Shown in pieces: positions 11,401 to 25,302 of a stretch of 64,000 nucleotides of DNA. Each line of letters begins with the position of its first letter. The stretch's first letter is position 1. Where the stretch lies: assembly GCF_027580225.2 (NCBI RefSeq), contig NC_073352.2, forward strand, positions 35,637,501-35,701,500, given 5' to 3'. Source of the DNA: Misgurnus anguillicaudatus (Eukaryota; Chordata; Actinopteri; Cypriniformes; Cobitidae). The notes beneath the pieces are model-generated. The model saw only the letters and a list, made by a program, of their open reading frames with translations, was not told the origin of the DNA and did no database searches. A program made the position numbers and the translations under genes.

Positions 11401-14400
11401 GTCATTTGATTGGCCAGATGAAGGCCATGTGTAGCTGCTGACCTGATTGGTCAGATTGGTCATTTGACCCTGTAATCTTTCCACTTGCCGCCTCAGATCT
11501 TCTTTCTCTTCGTTCATTCTCTCTCTGTCGCTCCTCTCCTTCCTGAAGTCTTCTTCAAAGATCTTCACCTGGAAAACACATGATGATGATGATGATGAAA
11601 GTAGAACCGTATCAACACTGTCTTAAAATGTATGATTCACACTGCATTCATTGCATGAAACCTCTGGACCTCTGAGACACCTTGAGGATGTACAATAATA
11701 GTTTCTCATTGTTTGAGCTTCACATCTATAGTAACAGCGTGTATAGAAGCCCTTAACACTGAAGTCAGGCTGTTTTTGAGATGACTCTTAACCAGTTGAT
11801 TCCAGGAATGACATTGACAAAGTCAACCACAGGTATGGTTCATCATGTAAAACATTTAACTTTTGACAACCCGAGCACTTCTTTTTTGAAACAGTGTGTG
11901 TTTGTTTCATTAGCCATGTTTCCATCACCATGATTATATGCGCAATAAAAATCCCTTAATTCGCAAAAACGTTTTTACATTTAGTCATTTAGAAGACAGT
12001 GACACTTTTGTCCAAAGCCACTTACAAATGAGGTTTTTAGCAGAGTCTTAAAGGAAAACACCGCCGTTTTTCAATATTTTACTATGTTTTTACCTCAACT
12101 TAGATGAATTAATACATACCTTTTTTTCAATGCATGCACTTTTAATCTTTGTACAGCACTTCTTGAATGTGTTAGCATTTAGCCTAGCCCAATTCATTCC
12201 TATGGCTCCAAACAAAAGTTTTATTTTGTGCCACCATACTTACTGGTGTAACTCCTCATGTGATAGTCTTTAAATAGAGAAAACATGGAAGTGTTTGGTG
12301 GCTTATAAATTCATCCCTGTTTGGATCCATAGGAATGAATGGGGCTAGGCTAAGTGCTAACACATTCACAAGATGCTGTACAAAGATTAAAAGTGCATGC
12401 ATTGAAAAAAGGTATGTATTAATTAATCTAAGCTGAGGTAAGAACATAGTAAAATATACAAAAAACCGTGGTGTTTTCCTTTAAAGTTGGCTAAAGAGTC
12501 AGCAAATGGTGTTGTGAAGTGGTTTTTGATTTTTTGCGAATGTGAAAAACGAGAGACGGAAACACATTCACAGAATAAATTCTGACATAGCAAACAATAA
12601 ACACACATGACTGATCGACTATCTGTATCAGCTGTCATTGTCTTTATCATACATGGGGCTTGTTGTCATCTTAATGCCCTTCCTGGGGAGTCAGCTGACA
12701 TTGGATTACCAATACTAGCATCGTTAACTCAAACATCTTGATGGAAACGCACCTAATTTGCATTCCTTTCTTTTTCATTTTCTTTTTGCATATTTTAAAA
12801 AGATTTGCTTCACTTTTTATGGAAACCCAGCTACTGTAACCTTTAGTCTTTTTTGATAAGGCTTAATGTGTGTTATTTGGTTTGAAATTGATTTTAAACC
12901 CATTCTGTGTGCATAGGATTATATAAGTACCTGCTCCTTTAAGACAGCTATCTGTGTATGAAGCTCCTGCTGTCTCAGGTTGGCAACACCGTCTCCCAGG
13001 TTCATGCCTGGCTGGGTGGAGGATGGAGATTGAAGATTCAATGCTTCTTCTAATGCCTAAATAAATAAACAAACAATATTGGGTCAGAACTAATATATGA
13101 TGACATAGGAAATGCAATATTTCTTTATTTCATCCACGTGCCCAAATTATTCAAATCTGTGTGGTGTGAAATCTTATCATACTTTAGATGAAGAGATTTT
13201 TAAAGGTTTCTATTCGACATGCAGTTTTAATGACTTCATATTACTTGAGAGACAAGTTGGGCTGTCTGTGCTTCAAAATATATACATATTCATATTTATA
13301 TACATATTATATAAATGAACTGGTGAAGTAACTAAAAATAATGAATCATGGGAAATAAATAAATGGTCAGCAGTTAGATTAGACTCACACACAATGATTA
13401 GATCAACTTTTATTAGATTTTTTTCAGCTACTATATTTCTGTGTGAATGTTTGTATTTTAAGAGACGCCCTCAACAGAAGAGTTAGTTCCTAAATGTGTT
13501 TCTTCACTAGTAAAGCTGGGTTTAGTTTAGACTTATTCTCAGTATAACGAGCTCGATTTAGATGTAGATGGAAAGTCCCTATGTGGAGATGTATGATGTG
13601 GGTGTAAGATGTGATTTTGACTGACCCGGTTAAGTCGTTGGATCTCTTTCTCCTGATATTCTCTTTGTTTAGTAAGTGGTAGTAACTGGTCCTGTAGGTA
13701 ACGCACCTTTTGTTTTAACTCACATGTCTCTGATGTAAGGCATTCCTTCTCACCCTATAGAAGAAAACACGTCTTATCAATACATTCCTTTATCTTTAAA
13801 CAGAACATACCTGACAATTGACAAAACTCACCTGCTGTACTTTTTTTTTAGTTCTCTTAAAACATTTTTCAAACTGCAACTACACCAACTAAACATATTT
13901 GCGTACTGACAAAATTCGTCAGAATGAGCACATTTATTTATAAAGTTATTTATATTTTGACTCTTTGTTTAAAGTTGACAGAGTCAGCAAAGTCAGATGA
14001 GAAAAATCAAGTTAAAAGATTTTTAAAGAATCAAAAGTAAAGTCACCACACCGATCCAGATCTTAAAATTCACTGGGACAGTACCCTTAAAAAAAAGGTA
14101 CATACATGTATCTTTGAAGTACTAATATACACTTTTTGGGTACAAATGTGTACCTTTTTGAAAAGGTAGTACTGTCCCCCAGTGACAACTTTTGTACCTT
14201 TATTTCTGAGAGTGTAGATTTAGCACACAAAGTCAAAAACAACATCTAAAGGAAATATACGTTCAACTTTTTTTTCTTTTATTGTTTGATTGACACTGAG
14301 ACAGACAGTTTTAAGATCTATTGTAATGTAAGGATCAAATATAATCTTACACATCAGTTCCCAACAGTTAATCAAACATTCACTTAAGACATAAATTATA

Positions 14401-17400
14401 TTTGCGCGAATTTTTCTCAAAACTGATATTTTTAAAACAGAGTCTGTGTGATTTAGATGTGTCAGTCAGTGCGATGAAGATCATTTTTTGTGTCTTATCT
14501 CTTTTAATAACTCTTTTAACATCAAACAAGTCTGGCACTTTATTGTCTAATTCCTGCATTGTGTTAAAACCCAAACCGAAATATCAGACACGCATATGGA
14601 TGGAGACGCATCTTTGAGGCGATACACCTCTGAGAAAACATACAAATAAAGATCATTTTAGATGTTTAATAACTATTTAGAGCATTGAGATCGCTAGACG
14701 AGGACTTAATGTACCACATTATGAAAACCTAAATTTCCACCAAAATCTACATTTAGACTTTCTTTCGCCTCTAACTCAAATTTACACTGTGAGCATTACG
14801 ACTCATTTTACCAGCACAGGCAAATTAGTCAAATATACAGTAAGTAACATATACTGTAACTAACACTATGCAATAAGGCACCGTGTGTTAACATTAGTTC
14901 ACCTGAACCGACAATAAATTAGACATTCATTGTAAATTTATGTTGGCTAGGCTCTCTTTTCACACACATCCCTATCTCACGTGTCTGTGTGTAGATATAA
15001 GCCACCATCCAGCGCTGAGCACCATTGTAAGTTTGTAGTGTTTTGTTGTGTTTCTGTGTTAAGTTTGACATCCAGACTTGAATTCTCCTCTCAGTCGTGA
15101 TTGAAATTACAAAAGCCGGTGTGCCTGGATCATTTTAAATCAATGATCCAGGAGCTGGGAGATGACTCTATGGTGTGGGTTTTTTTTTTTTTGGTGTGTT
15201 GTTTTGTCTATTTGTGTTTGAAACGTTTTATTCCACTGGCTAGGACATTCCTCCTGTAAAAGAGATTCTTAATCTCCGTGAGGTCTTCCTGGTTCAATAA
15301 ATGACGTCAAAGTACCATGAGAGTGATTTATAAGCACTGTTCTCAACACATTCTCAGGAAAACTCAATCTGCACAGCTCAGAGTTTAAATCTGGCAACGC
15401 ACACAGTAAGGGGGACATATCATGAAAATCAGACTTTTTCCATGTTTAAAGGAACATTATGTAAGAAATTTATATCAATTACTCATAAAATGTCCCTGAA
15501 ATGTCACTAGACATTAAGAAATCATTTTCATTTCAAATACTTATATCACTGACAACAGTGGTCTGGTCAGGATATTGTCATTTAAAAAGTAGAGTTGCAG
15601 CCGTCAACTGATGTTTATGTTGTCATGTTGTGTATTGGCCACCAGTTTTGTGATTGCAATACCAGTTTGGGCCACAATCCTACATACTGTTCCTTTAAGT
15701 GCGATAATTGTGTCCTCCTCAGTGCTTCTCTCAACCTAGAAAATGTGATAAAGATCAACCCAATAACCCAAAACAAATAGCTCATTGAAGTCTGGCTCCC
15801 CTTGTGATGTCAGAAGGGGATCTTATTATAATAATACCGCCCATTAATCTGCACTATCCAACCACAACACAGCCATTTAGTGCAGAGATCAGCTCATTTG
15901 CATTTTAAAGGACACACCCAAAAACTTTTTGCACAAACCTACAAAGTGTCAATTTTAACGTCTTATAATAAATGATCTTTGGGGTTTAAACTTCATATAT
16001 GTACTCTGGCGACACCAAAGATTTATTTGACATCTTAAAGTAGTCTTGTGACATGTCTTCGTTAAACAACCTCCACACAGTTCTACTTCAATGACTTTCT
16101 CAAAAAAAAAAAAAAACTAATTTGCTAAAGTCTGATGTGGGCGAGTCACGCTGACAAAACATCTACACCTTTAAAAGTTATGCAGATATGATGTTTGTAA
16201 ATGTGAAACTGAAACCAATCATCATATGACATTAGTTTTATTGACTTCTTTAGTCTAGACAATGAGAGAGGTTATATAGAGCGTGACCATCCCCTATGAG
16301 GACTAAAAGTGAAACTATACTCATACTGATGGTCATTATGTAGAAGAGACCGGTGCTTCCCAAGAGAAAACCCAAATGACAGCTTTAGGAGTCTAATGAA
16401 GCTTAACAGTGACTGTAAATATCAGATTCATATTCAGTGTTAAAGAGCACCTATATCATTGCTTATTGTGTGTATTTGGTATAATACAATGTGTTCATGT
16501 GGTTTATGGTTAAAAAACACATTATTTTCCACATACTGTACATTGTTGTTGCTCCATTAATCCCTCCCTTTCTCAAACACACTGATTTTGCACAAAGCTC
16601 ACCTATCTGAAAAGCACTGTGTCCTCCGATTGTCCAGCTAATCTGTACGTTGTGATTGGCCTGAATACCTCTGATATCATCTGGAAATGTGACGCTCATT
16701 ACCATGTTTGAAAGATTCGGTGCCTGACAGGAGTTAATATCGTCTTTACTATCTTATCAATACGAGCTGAATCTGATCCAGTAAATGCAGATGACCACAC
16801 TGATCGATCAACTTTACCAGCGCGGCTTGAGCAGAACGTAACAGATTGGTTAGATAAGGATATTAAAACATTAAAATCTGCGTTACAGCAGTGGTATAGC
16901 CAATGACATAAGTGCGTAAAAATGCCAGCTTCCTCACACGAATTAAAATTTTATTTTGTCTAAATAACATGCTAGTGGGAGTGTAAAATGAGTCCATGTA
17001 GTTGGTGTTTTGATAAGAATCAACAATTTAATCTCGTAATGAAATATAATGACTAATAGACACAGTAAACTCCACTTCATAACAGGCACTCCGCACAGTC
17101 GGATGAAAGTCAGTGCGTCCATGACAAAATAAAAGTTTCATTATCATCAAGTGTTATTTTTCTAGTTGTTCACCTCGCTTTTCGAGTCATTGATACACCA
17201 CTTGTTGTAATTATATCCAAGAAGCACACAAAGGGCACTTTTCCCCTCGTCACCTCACCTGCGGCGTAGTTTCAGCAAAGATGCTTATATTATGAAGACT
17301 TCAAACTTCCATTAGAAAACCTGCAAAAGTGTTTAGCGTGTAGCGCCTCAGCCAGTAATGATGATGATCAATGATATATGTTGTGGGCGTTCAGAGTGTA

Positions 17401-20400
17401 ACGACAGTCAGTTACTGTTTACGTTTAACAGTTTCTTGCCAGAATTTAAGTTTTACATTTTAATCTGTTTATTAAAAACGGCTTCTGGTCTCCTTCCCTG
17501 TGTAAAGCAGCGTTAGCAGCGTTGCTATGCTAATCTTGCAGGCTTCCCTGAAGAGGGTCTTTGCTTTCAGTATCCTAACTGTGTTTAGATTTTCGGCATC
17601 GGAACCTCTCAGATCCACTGCGGATGCCATTTCATTGCGTTAGCAGCCAGCCTCGTCTTGAATGAGGTTATAAAGCCCAAGTGAGTGTTTGGCATCGAGC
17701 ATCGTTGTGATCATGGCTAGTTTAACTTCTTCGCGCTTGGTTAGTTTTTTCACCAGCTGTGTATGTGCTTTGCGCAGTCACAACACACACGTGGTTGTTT
17801 TTTCGACAATCGTTATGTTCTATCGTTTTAATTCTTATCGACAATTAATCGAAGATCGATTCATTGTTAACATCCCTAATGCAGTACAAATGATTTCTCA
17901 TATAAATGATTACTTCACCAGACCGTCAGGACAGCACTGATTCACGTCATTACTGGACATTCACAAATTAAGGATAAAAGAAGTGGCAAACTGTCTGTAG
18001 GCACATCTCCACACGCATTGTTTTTCTTTACACTGATAATATTAATCGGTCACAAATTCGTTGGTTAACTGGTCAATATGAGCATCCCTAGTATATTGTT
18101 AATATATTAAAAATTGTCATTTGAGTGCAATATGCATCAGATGAGCAGCGGAGAAAGTCTTATGTACCTGAACGTTGTCGATTTTAGACTTGGCGAGGAG
18201 GAGTTTTTTGTCATAGTCTCTCTGTCTCTGCTCGCGTTCCGCCTCCAGTTCAAGAACGGCTTTCTGAGAGTCGGCGAGCCTCTGCCGGAGATCAGTAATC
18301 TACAAAGAGAAAGAAAATAATGTGTTATAAAATTATAATTACTCTGCTAGTTATTTTTTGTAACATAGCATCAGAGTCATATTTGTTTAAATCTCAAACT
18401 AATAATAAACAATACTAAAGTTATGCATAAAGAAGATCCAGTAGTGCATCAAAGAAGAGCAAACGGCTGTATTATATATTACAGCATATCTGCCTGTCTG
18501 TCTCTTTATATGATGTCAGATATATTAACAACATCATGAACAGCTTAAACACTCAGTATAGAGGGGTTGACTAGTCAACTCTCTTTAACTGAGATGATTT
18601 GATAAACTGAGGTGCTAAGTTCCTTTATCTCAATAGATGGAGCATCGCGTAATACAAGGGTTGCGGGTTCCCGGGTAAACACTGTGAGATGCTTCAGATA
18701 AATGTGATTAACATGACAACATTTGCACAGAATAAATGAGTATTCTTACTCATTAAACTATTTCCTTTTTTGTGACAGAAACGTCTTTTTTTTAATGAAA
18801 CGTTTAGAAAACCACAGACTAGTTAATTCAGAAACATGTTGTTTAGACCCATGTAAACAACAAACAATAAATGAGACAAACAAATAAAGGTCACAGTGGG
18901 AGATTTGCTGTTTTTGTTCCATTGTTATGAGTTTAAAATCATCCCCGGTGACGTCAGAGGATGCGAGCAGAGAAACAGCCAAGTTTTCGTTTTTTTTTTC
19001 AGGCCGAGCAAACGCAGAGATGTCAGGCGTGAGATCACGCGGCTCTTTGACTTTGGCCGGTCGCTCCGGCGAGCCACAACAGGAAGACGGTGGGTACAGG
19101 CGAGGTGAGGGAAATTCTACCAGAGGTGTGACAGGAGGGGACTGTGGTCTGGTGTACAACACCATGACACTTAAACAGAGACGATTTCCATTCCTGTACC
19201 CTACTGCCTTTCCACAGACACCCAAACGCAGTAACGGGTCGCCGCTTTACGTGTAGTGATTCATCTCCCACCTCCATTCAATACGGACGGACGGACTAAG
19301 CAATCTTTGTTTCTTAGTAGAGTGATTCATGTAATTGATGTTTTTATGTCACGCTAACCAGCAACAAGGTGAGCCACAAAGGTTACAAGGTCAAATGGAA
19401 GATGTTTATAGTGTATAGATGTTGTAATGATGATGATGTACCTTCTGTTCAAACTGTGTCTTCATAGAATTCCACTGAATGTCCCACTGTTTGTTCACCT
19501 CCAGTACCTGAGAAAGGTCAAACGCTACAGCTCACACGTCACACTTAAACCAATGGGAAATTACAACAGCTCTTAAACAGACACCAAGATAGCAGGGGAC
19601 CTCCGAAAAAAACTTCTTACATCTCTTCTCTGTTTCTCCAGAAGCTTGATCTTCTTCTCGTACATCTCTGGATCCAAGGTCTTAGATGGCGTTTTTTCAG
19701 CGGCTTTACCAGACTGTCAACATAAGAAACAAACGTCATGATCAATTGTTATTTTTATGGATGTCAAACATGCATCAAAATCAGATGTTAAAGGGATAGA
19801 TTTTATTTCATCATTTTTAATTTTGATGAACACAAGCAGAACCAGCAAAAAATTTAGGAGCATCTATTGAAAAATATAGGAACACCACAACTTAATCATC
19901 CTGAAGATTGAAAGCTTGAATAATCATACTTAATCTTAAATTATTTGCCACACACTTGTGCTTGGCCAATTTTTAAATAAGCTCTTATATGCTTAAAACA
20001 TGTAAATTTAATAAAAATAAAAAATAAATCACAAATCCTATTTTTCAGGTTTTTTTAATGGTTATTTACCTTTCAATACATTTCAAACAGCATGTTTAAT
20101 AAACTGAATTCATAAATAAAAAATGACAAATATTTTGAGGATGATTATATTACTTAAGAAATAAAAATAATTTAAAATCATAATTTTTATTATTTTAAAA
20201 GTAGATTTTACTGTTTAACAGTAATATATTTCTGTCGACTTCATTACGTTTAACAGACTTTTATTTTGATGGGTTGTCCATGTGTATTTGACGATCGCAT
20301 TTCTCAATAACAATGACATCCGTGCAAACTCTGAAAGGAGCTCTAAATATGAAATTCTTATATTCGTGTCTTTGGATGCTCAAAACAGCACAAGTCATCT

Positions 20401-23400
20401 GTCTAAAGCGTCATTGGTCACTAATTATTTGCAAATGTTTAATAAAAAATTTAATACAGGTCGCACCACAACAATCACTTGCAGTAGCGCAAACGCTCCC
20501 AAATCACTTTTGAGGTCCGCCAACTAAATTCAGAAGAATATGTGACCAAAATAATGGCAATTCCGAGCCCTGTAGTAGGAAAATAATATATAAGAAGATA
20601 TTTTGATAAATTATGGCAAGCACACAGCTGATGTGAATTCCATCATATTTGTTTTTCCTACTATGGAATTCAGTGGGTACAATCAGCTGTGTGCTTACCA
20701 TCATTTATCAAAATATCTTCTTTTGTGTCCATCAGAATATTTTATTCATAAAGGTTTAGATCAACATGAGGATAAGAAAATGACAGAATTTTTATTTTTG
20801 AGTGAACTATCCCTTTAAATCGCGATAGTCCGGATAGACGGTACATTGTATAGTTTAATCCTGTTTACAATCTGTTTATCTCCACAATAATAATGTTCAT
20901 TGCATCTGTGAATCATGACAATTATGCAGTGTAACGTATATGTGACATCACTATATGAACAGTAAACTGATCAATTTGCAATGAATTAAATGAACTTACA
21001 TTACATTTTACAATGCAACTCGCTAATGTGACTATGGGTTACTTGAGAAACGTAAGGTAATCAGTTATTGCATATTTTTCTAGTAATATGAATGTAGATT
21101 TGTTTGAGTTTGGTTTACTTATATCTTTAAGACATAATCTAGGTTCAATTTGACAAACTGCGTTATCAGTACTTAAGATTATTTTCTTACCTTCACAAAT
21201 ACACAAGTACAAGGTACAAAGTTGAAGTAAGCTTAACAAACATTATTTGCTAGATAATTTTGAGGCAATCGGTTTTCTAAGTAAATTCACTCATCACAAA
21301 GAGGAATCATTTTAGTGTTGCTCATCATACAACAACAAAGACAGTTCATAGCTGTGTCAAACAGAAAAGTAAACATGAAATGATAAATAATCACCAGATC
21401 TGCACCCATCTCTTATCTTTTCAACAGAACTGAAAGTTCTTCTGAATCATCATCATTGTTTTAAACATGATAAACTATCCCACCTTGACCTCAGACTGAT
21501 TACACAACACAACCACTGGCACCCATTACATGACAAGCAGAATTTTCCCATCACACAACACGACAACAACCAAGGCTGAGTAAGAACTTAACAACACAAC
21601 AAACGTCAATGTGTATTGTTCTTCAATATTTAGTCATATCATGAAAAAAGCCCACAATTGAGGAACTTGAACAAAAAGACCATTGAGGAAGGACAATTTT
21701 CAGAAGCGGGGTGGTATTCCCGAATCTAAACTAAGCATCGAGAGTGACTCAATAAGAAGCTTCTCGATATAGAAACTGGAGAACGATTTACACGCTGGTT
21801 CTTTTTAAAGAACTCCCACCACATGAAAAAGCCACAACTAAACCTCGACATCACCTCTCCGAGAGGGACATGGAAAACTTTACATAAATGTAGAAGACAT
21901 CAGGAATCTAATGTCACCTGAAGAGGAAATCAATACACACCTGCTGATTCATGGTCACTTCCACCTTGGTTTTGGCTCCCTCTTCTTTGACTTGCTCCTC
22001 CTTCGGGCTGGGTTGTTCATTGGGTGCTATCTGTGCTCCTCCGCTCACCTGCTCTTTCAGTTTCAGGTTCTCCTGCCTGTCCAGAACAGACAAAACCAAA
22101 ACCAAACCTGAGGTATGTGTGTGTTCACATGAGTCTACAAAAGTTCATGACAGGGACAGGAAAGCAGTTGGAAAGACCCCTCAATTCCAGCACTGGAGGA
22201 AACACTGACTGTACTTGGATTTTTTGGTTTATTTTGCTTCCAGTCATTTCTTTGCTCCTTTCAAGTGTAAAATAAAGATTGTACTGTAAACTACATTACC
22301 TCAGCTGTTCTAAGTCACGGTTGCGGTACTGAAGGTCCTCTTCCATTTTTTTCCGAAGTTCGCTGTTCTCTTGTCTTAGCTGTTCGCAAAGTGTCTAGAG
22401 ATAAAAATGAAAACAAAAATGCAATTATTATTCGATTCGATCTGATTATTTATCCATACTTAAAATATTACGCGCCTAATTAAGCAGTTACATTTTAAAT
22501 AACTCACAAATGCAACCAAAATATATTACATGAACTTTTAATAAAACTCACTAAAAAGGGACAGAAATTTTACAACAACAAACTAAGAAAATAATACACT
22601 AAAGAAAAATAAATAATGATCACATAAAATCAATCTTATGACAGAAACAGTCAAAGTCTTTAGTGTTTCTGTGGGTGCTGGCAAATGTTTTCTGTTTGTC
22701 CAATCCTTTTTCCAAATACAAAATATTATATAACTCACAATCTGTCTACACAAACGAGACTAAAATAAATGATGTTTTGGTGGAAATGCGTAGATGAATA
22801 TTACGTCAAGGAATGTGGACATGAAGAGTGTCAAAATAAAGGTACCTTACATCGATATTTTATGTGTGGCATCAATCCATATCCATATAGTGTTACACCC
22901 CTAACCATTGGGTACACCTCCACCCTCGTGCCCCGGCCATTAATAAGTTTTATTAAATGTAATCCTATTAAGTCACCTTTAGGATTGCCTTCCCTCACAG
23001 CAGAGAAAACCGAACAGTAACCTGAATCCCTCATCGTCATATGAACCAAAGTGTGGCATCTCTGTATCCTTACACCCTAAGTTAAAATGTTTTTCAGGGG
23101 CTCACCTGCAGAAGAGATGTTCTCTGTTCATTCTTTTGGACCTTGGATGAGAGATGGTGAAACTCAACAGCCATGCGGCCCAGGTGAGCAAGCAGTTGGT
23201 TGGGATTGGACTCTTCGGCAAACACGCTGAAAGAGCTCTCCAGTCGCCGGAGTTGACTCGCCAGCTCGAGGTTCTCCTGTGGCAGGTGCATCGCTCCGGT
23301 CTGCATCAAAAGGCAGTGTTAATGTCTGAATCCTCTTCCCAAAAAAAAACCCTGTTGCATAATACCCTTTACCTACTGGAACATCTAGTGGCTCCCTTAC

Positions 23401-25302
23401 CATCATTACATCCCCATTGAGAAAGAAAATTTTCTCAAAAACCTGAAGATTCATATTTCTGCCATCACAAACTTTTAAAAGTTTTGTAACTTCACCCAAA
23501 GAGATATTCCGTACTTTCACGCGCGAGTTTTCGAGTCTATCTGCTCACTAACTGAATCCTGGAGTTTCCCTTGAGTGAGTCATCCTGGGAACAGTCTCAT
23601 ATAGATCTGTTGATTCATTACGATGAACACATCCTTGATAAGGAAGGGCAGTGAGAAAAAGCTGAGCAACTACTATGACTGTAATCTTGCTTGTGTGCCC
23701 GTTCATGAATGACAGGAAACCGAAGATTCGAAATGCACCAATTTCACACGTGCCCAGGATTTCCTAACATCCATAAAACTCACCGTCTGGGTTTCCGAAG
23801 CGGTCTTCTCTTCCATATTTACAACCTCAAACTCTGATGAACTTTCCTGTAAACAGAAAAATTCACGGTGTTGCAACACTTTCTGACAGTAAGAGACAAC
23901 ATCAAACCACAGTGTAAGTGTTAGCAGAAAAGGAAAATGACCAGGAATTCACAGAACTGTTACGTTCCCAGCATATGATTTTCACAACATACTACGAAAT
24001 TATGTCATATATTTACATCCAAAGCTGATGTGGTGAATGAAAAACGTGTGCTCAGTCACATACAGTATGAAGAGGGCAGCAATAAATAAACTTAAAATTA
24101 CACTGCCACCGTAAGAAGTATATAACATAAACCAAATGTATATATATATATATAAATCATATTTTTCTGAAATTTACATGTATTAATAATAATTACACAC
24201 ACATAAATTATGCAAACAAAAACCTATAATCCACATGAACACATACAGTTGCCTCTGGTTGTAAAGTATTTCCAGTTAAACCATCTCGAGATTCTTGTCT
24301 TTCTGATGAAGGATGAGTGTGATGTTTACCACGACCTAAAGAAGACACAAACAGAAAAGATCCAGATTATTAAGTCTAAGCAGATGTTCACTCGCTCAGG
24401 ATCTGAGGTTCAACTGCACCTTGTGTGTCTGTTTGAACAGGAGTGCCCATACACAGGCTGGAAGCGAAGCTGGTCGTGGAGGATTTCAAGGCTTCGTTAT
24501 CCCTCACCAGCTCTTCCACCCTCTTCCGAAGCTTCGCCGCCTCTGTCTGAGACTCCTCTAACAGGTCTCCTGTCAGTCATGTGAGAGATAAGATGACATA
24601 ACTAAACATAATAAAGGTGTAGTTTGTCACATGTTTACTGATGCATAGCTGCCAAAAGTTGAAAATCTGGAATCTCTTCATTTTTCTATTCTTAACCCAA
24701 CAATAGAGCCATGACTTAATATTAGCAACACGAGATCCTTTGATCTAATATAGGTTAAAGACAAAAGGTGACGGGACTTTTGCCATAGACTAGTGTTCTT
24801 CATAAGGTTCATTCCATCAGAACCACTTTTCAAAAACAAATTAAAAACATTTCTCTGTTTTTGTCTAAATATTTGATGTATTGTATGTTTATCTTTCTCT
24901 ATTATTCAGCAGCACAATAGTCAATCACTGTTGTTTTTATTGTGCTTTCTAAATAAACTGTGAATATAGGTGGGTGATTCATGTTGAGATTGAGCAACAT
25001 TTATGGCATTTATCTTAGTTCATTCATAACATATGCTGTATCATACATTCATAGAGTCACTTTAACAAACTAAGGAGCGAGTTTAACAAAAGCGGTCTGT
25101 TTAATTCGTTTTTAAACAGCATTAAAGTTTGATGGGCATCGGCTCCAATGTTCTCACCTAAACTCTTCAGTCCTTTCATTCTCTCTCTCAGTACGGTGTT
25201 TTCTTCTAGCAGCTGTCTGTAGCTGAGGCTGTTGGCCTCGTCTTTCACCTGGCAATCGCTCCCACCGGGGTCATAGATGCGATACGGGCCTTTTCCCTCC
25301 AT
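8430..25302 (-). CDS. tnip1: TNFAIP3-interacting protein 1 (ABIN-1), complete, 17 coding exons
   Basis: Cytosolic coiled-coil adaptor that binds linear/K63 polyubiquitin and A20 and restrains NF-kappaB and cell death. Exons from the start: 25158-25302, 24420-24569, 24247-24335, 23784-23846, 23106-23300, 22300-22394, 21941-22076, 19621-19713, 19442-19507, 18168-18299, 13626-13754, 12931-13056, 11443-11568, 11258-11338, 9282-9467, 8920-9004, 8430-8491. All have AG/GT borders and compatible phases, giving about 652 residues (human 636). Start MEGKGPYRIYDPGG matches the mammalian N terminus; a GTG codon just upstream is not used. Visible modules: SSEFEVV (LC3-interacting motif of ABIN-1); LRRLESSFSVFAEE through NEQRTSLLQTLCEQLRQEN (ABIN homology segment); a long coiled coil; and VKIFEEDFRKERSDRERMNE with its continuation (UBAN ubiquitin-binding domain, exon 11443-11568). 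The tail is proline-rich and ends FGKRERPNMDPGKH. The small exon 24247-24335 is the least certain, supported by phase and splice sites only. Confidence 0.95.
9641..10770 (-). mobile_element. Tc1/mariner-type transposon, degenerate, in a tnip1 intron
   Basis: About 1,130 bp bounded by TA at 9639-9640 and 10771-10772 (the Tc1 target duplication) and imperfect terminal inverted repeats, AAGGATTATTAGGAACACC on the left and AAGGATTGTTAGAAATACC read inward from the right. The minus-strand transposase starts at 10632 (MGKKGDLSNLEHGMVVGARR) with helix-turn-helix segments and the first catalytic Asp in WSDESPFLL; the second Asp is in FQQDNAPCH but in another frame. Stops and frameshifts follow, so it is not autonomous. 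Confidence 0.88.
9899..10632 (-). pseudogene. Tc1-like transposase, frameshifted
   Basis: An N-terminal part of about 194 residues (10048-10632) and an overlapping C-terminal part (9899-10090) lie in different frames; together they cover the DNA-binding region and the first two acidic residues of the DDE triad. The region beyond the second Asp is broken by stops. Intronic and antisense-independent of tnip1 coding sequence. Confidence 0.85.
12048..12484. repeat. TTAA-flanked foldback MITE (437 bp)
   Basis: Ends TTAAAGGAAAACACCG and CGTGGTGTTTTCCTTTAA are inverted repeats flanked by TTAA. Internal motifs GCATTTAGCCTAGCCC and GGGGCTAGGCTAAGTGC answer each other. The TTAA target and the AAAGG end suggest a piggyBac-type non-autonomous element. 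It lies in a tnip1 intron, directly after a fragment of a different repeat at about 11970-12035. Confidence 0.75.
14071..14217. repeat. Short MITE with CACTGGGACAGTACC end
   Basis: CACTGGGACAGTACC at 14071 is answered by GGTAGTACTGTCCCCCAGTG ending at 14184; a flank with TTTCTGAGAGTGTA follows. A common fish interspersed-repeat pattern with no coding capacity, in the 4.4-kb tnip1 intron. Confidence 0.6.
15446..15698. repeat. TTAA-flanked MITE nested in an older repeat
   Basis: TTAAAGGAACATTATGTAAG and TACATACTGTTCCTTTAA are terminal inverted repeats bounded by TTAA at 15446-15449 and 15695-15698. The outer sequence (GGGGGACATATCATGAAAAT before, AGTGCGATAATTGTGTCC after) reads as one older interspersed repeat split by this insertion. 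Confidence 0.6.
18630..18720 (+). repeat. tRNA-derived SINE fragment
   Basis: ATGGAGCATCGCGTAATACA (A-box-like part) and GGGTTGCGGGTTCCCGGG (degenerate B box) are spaced as in tRNA-derived fish SINEs. Too diverged to be a tRNA gene. Confidence 0.5.
20555..20818. repeat. TTAA-type foldback MITE, degraded left end
   Basis: The right end TGAACTATCCCTTTAA is the same as that of the intact copy at 48681-49116, and the centre carries CACACAGCTGATGTGAATTC with its inverted counterpart. The left end is truncated or diverged. Confidence 0.6.

Noticed and set aside
15302..15335. Third copy of the CRE-like hairpin
   Set aside because: Only one arm is present, so it is mentioned as a relative but not annotated as a hairpin.
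18640..18700. Possible tRNA gene
   Set aside because: A- and B-box-like parts are present but no cloverleaf or anticodon arm can be formed; fits a worn SINE.
18927..19256. 109-codon plus-strand frame and its minus-strand partner in a tnip1 intron
   Set aside because: Overlapping frames on both strands in a GC-richer intronic patch, no family resemblance and no splice support.
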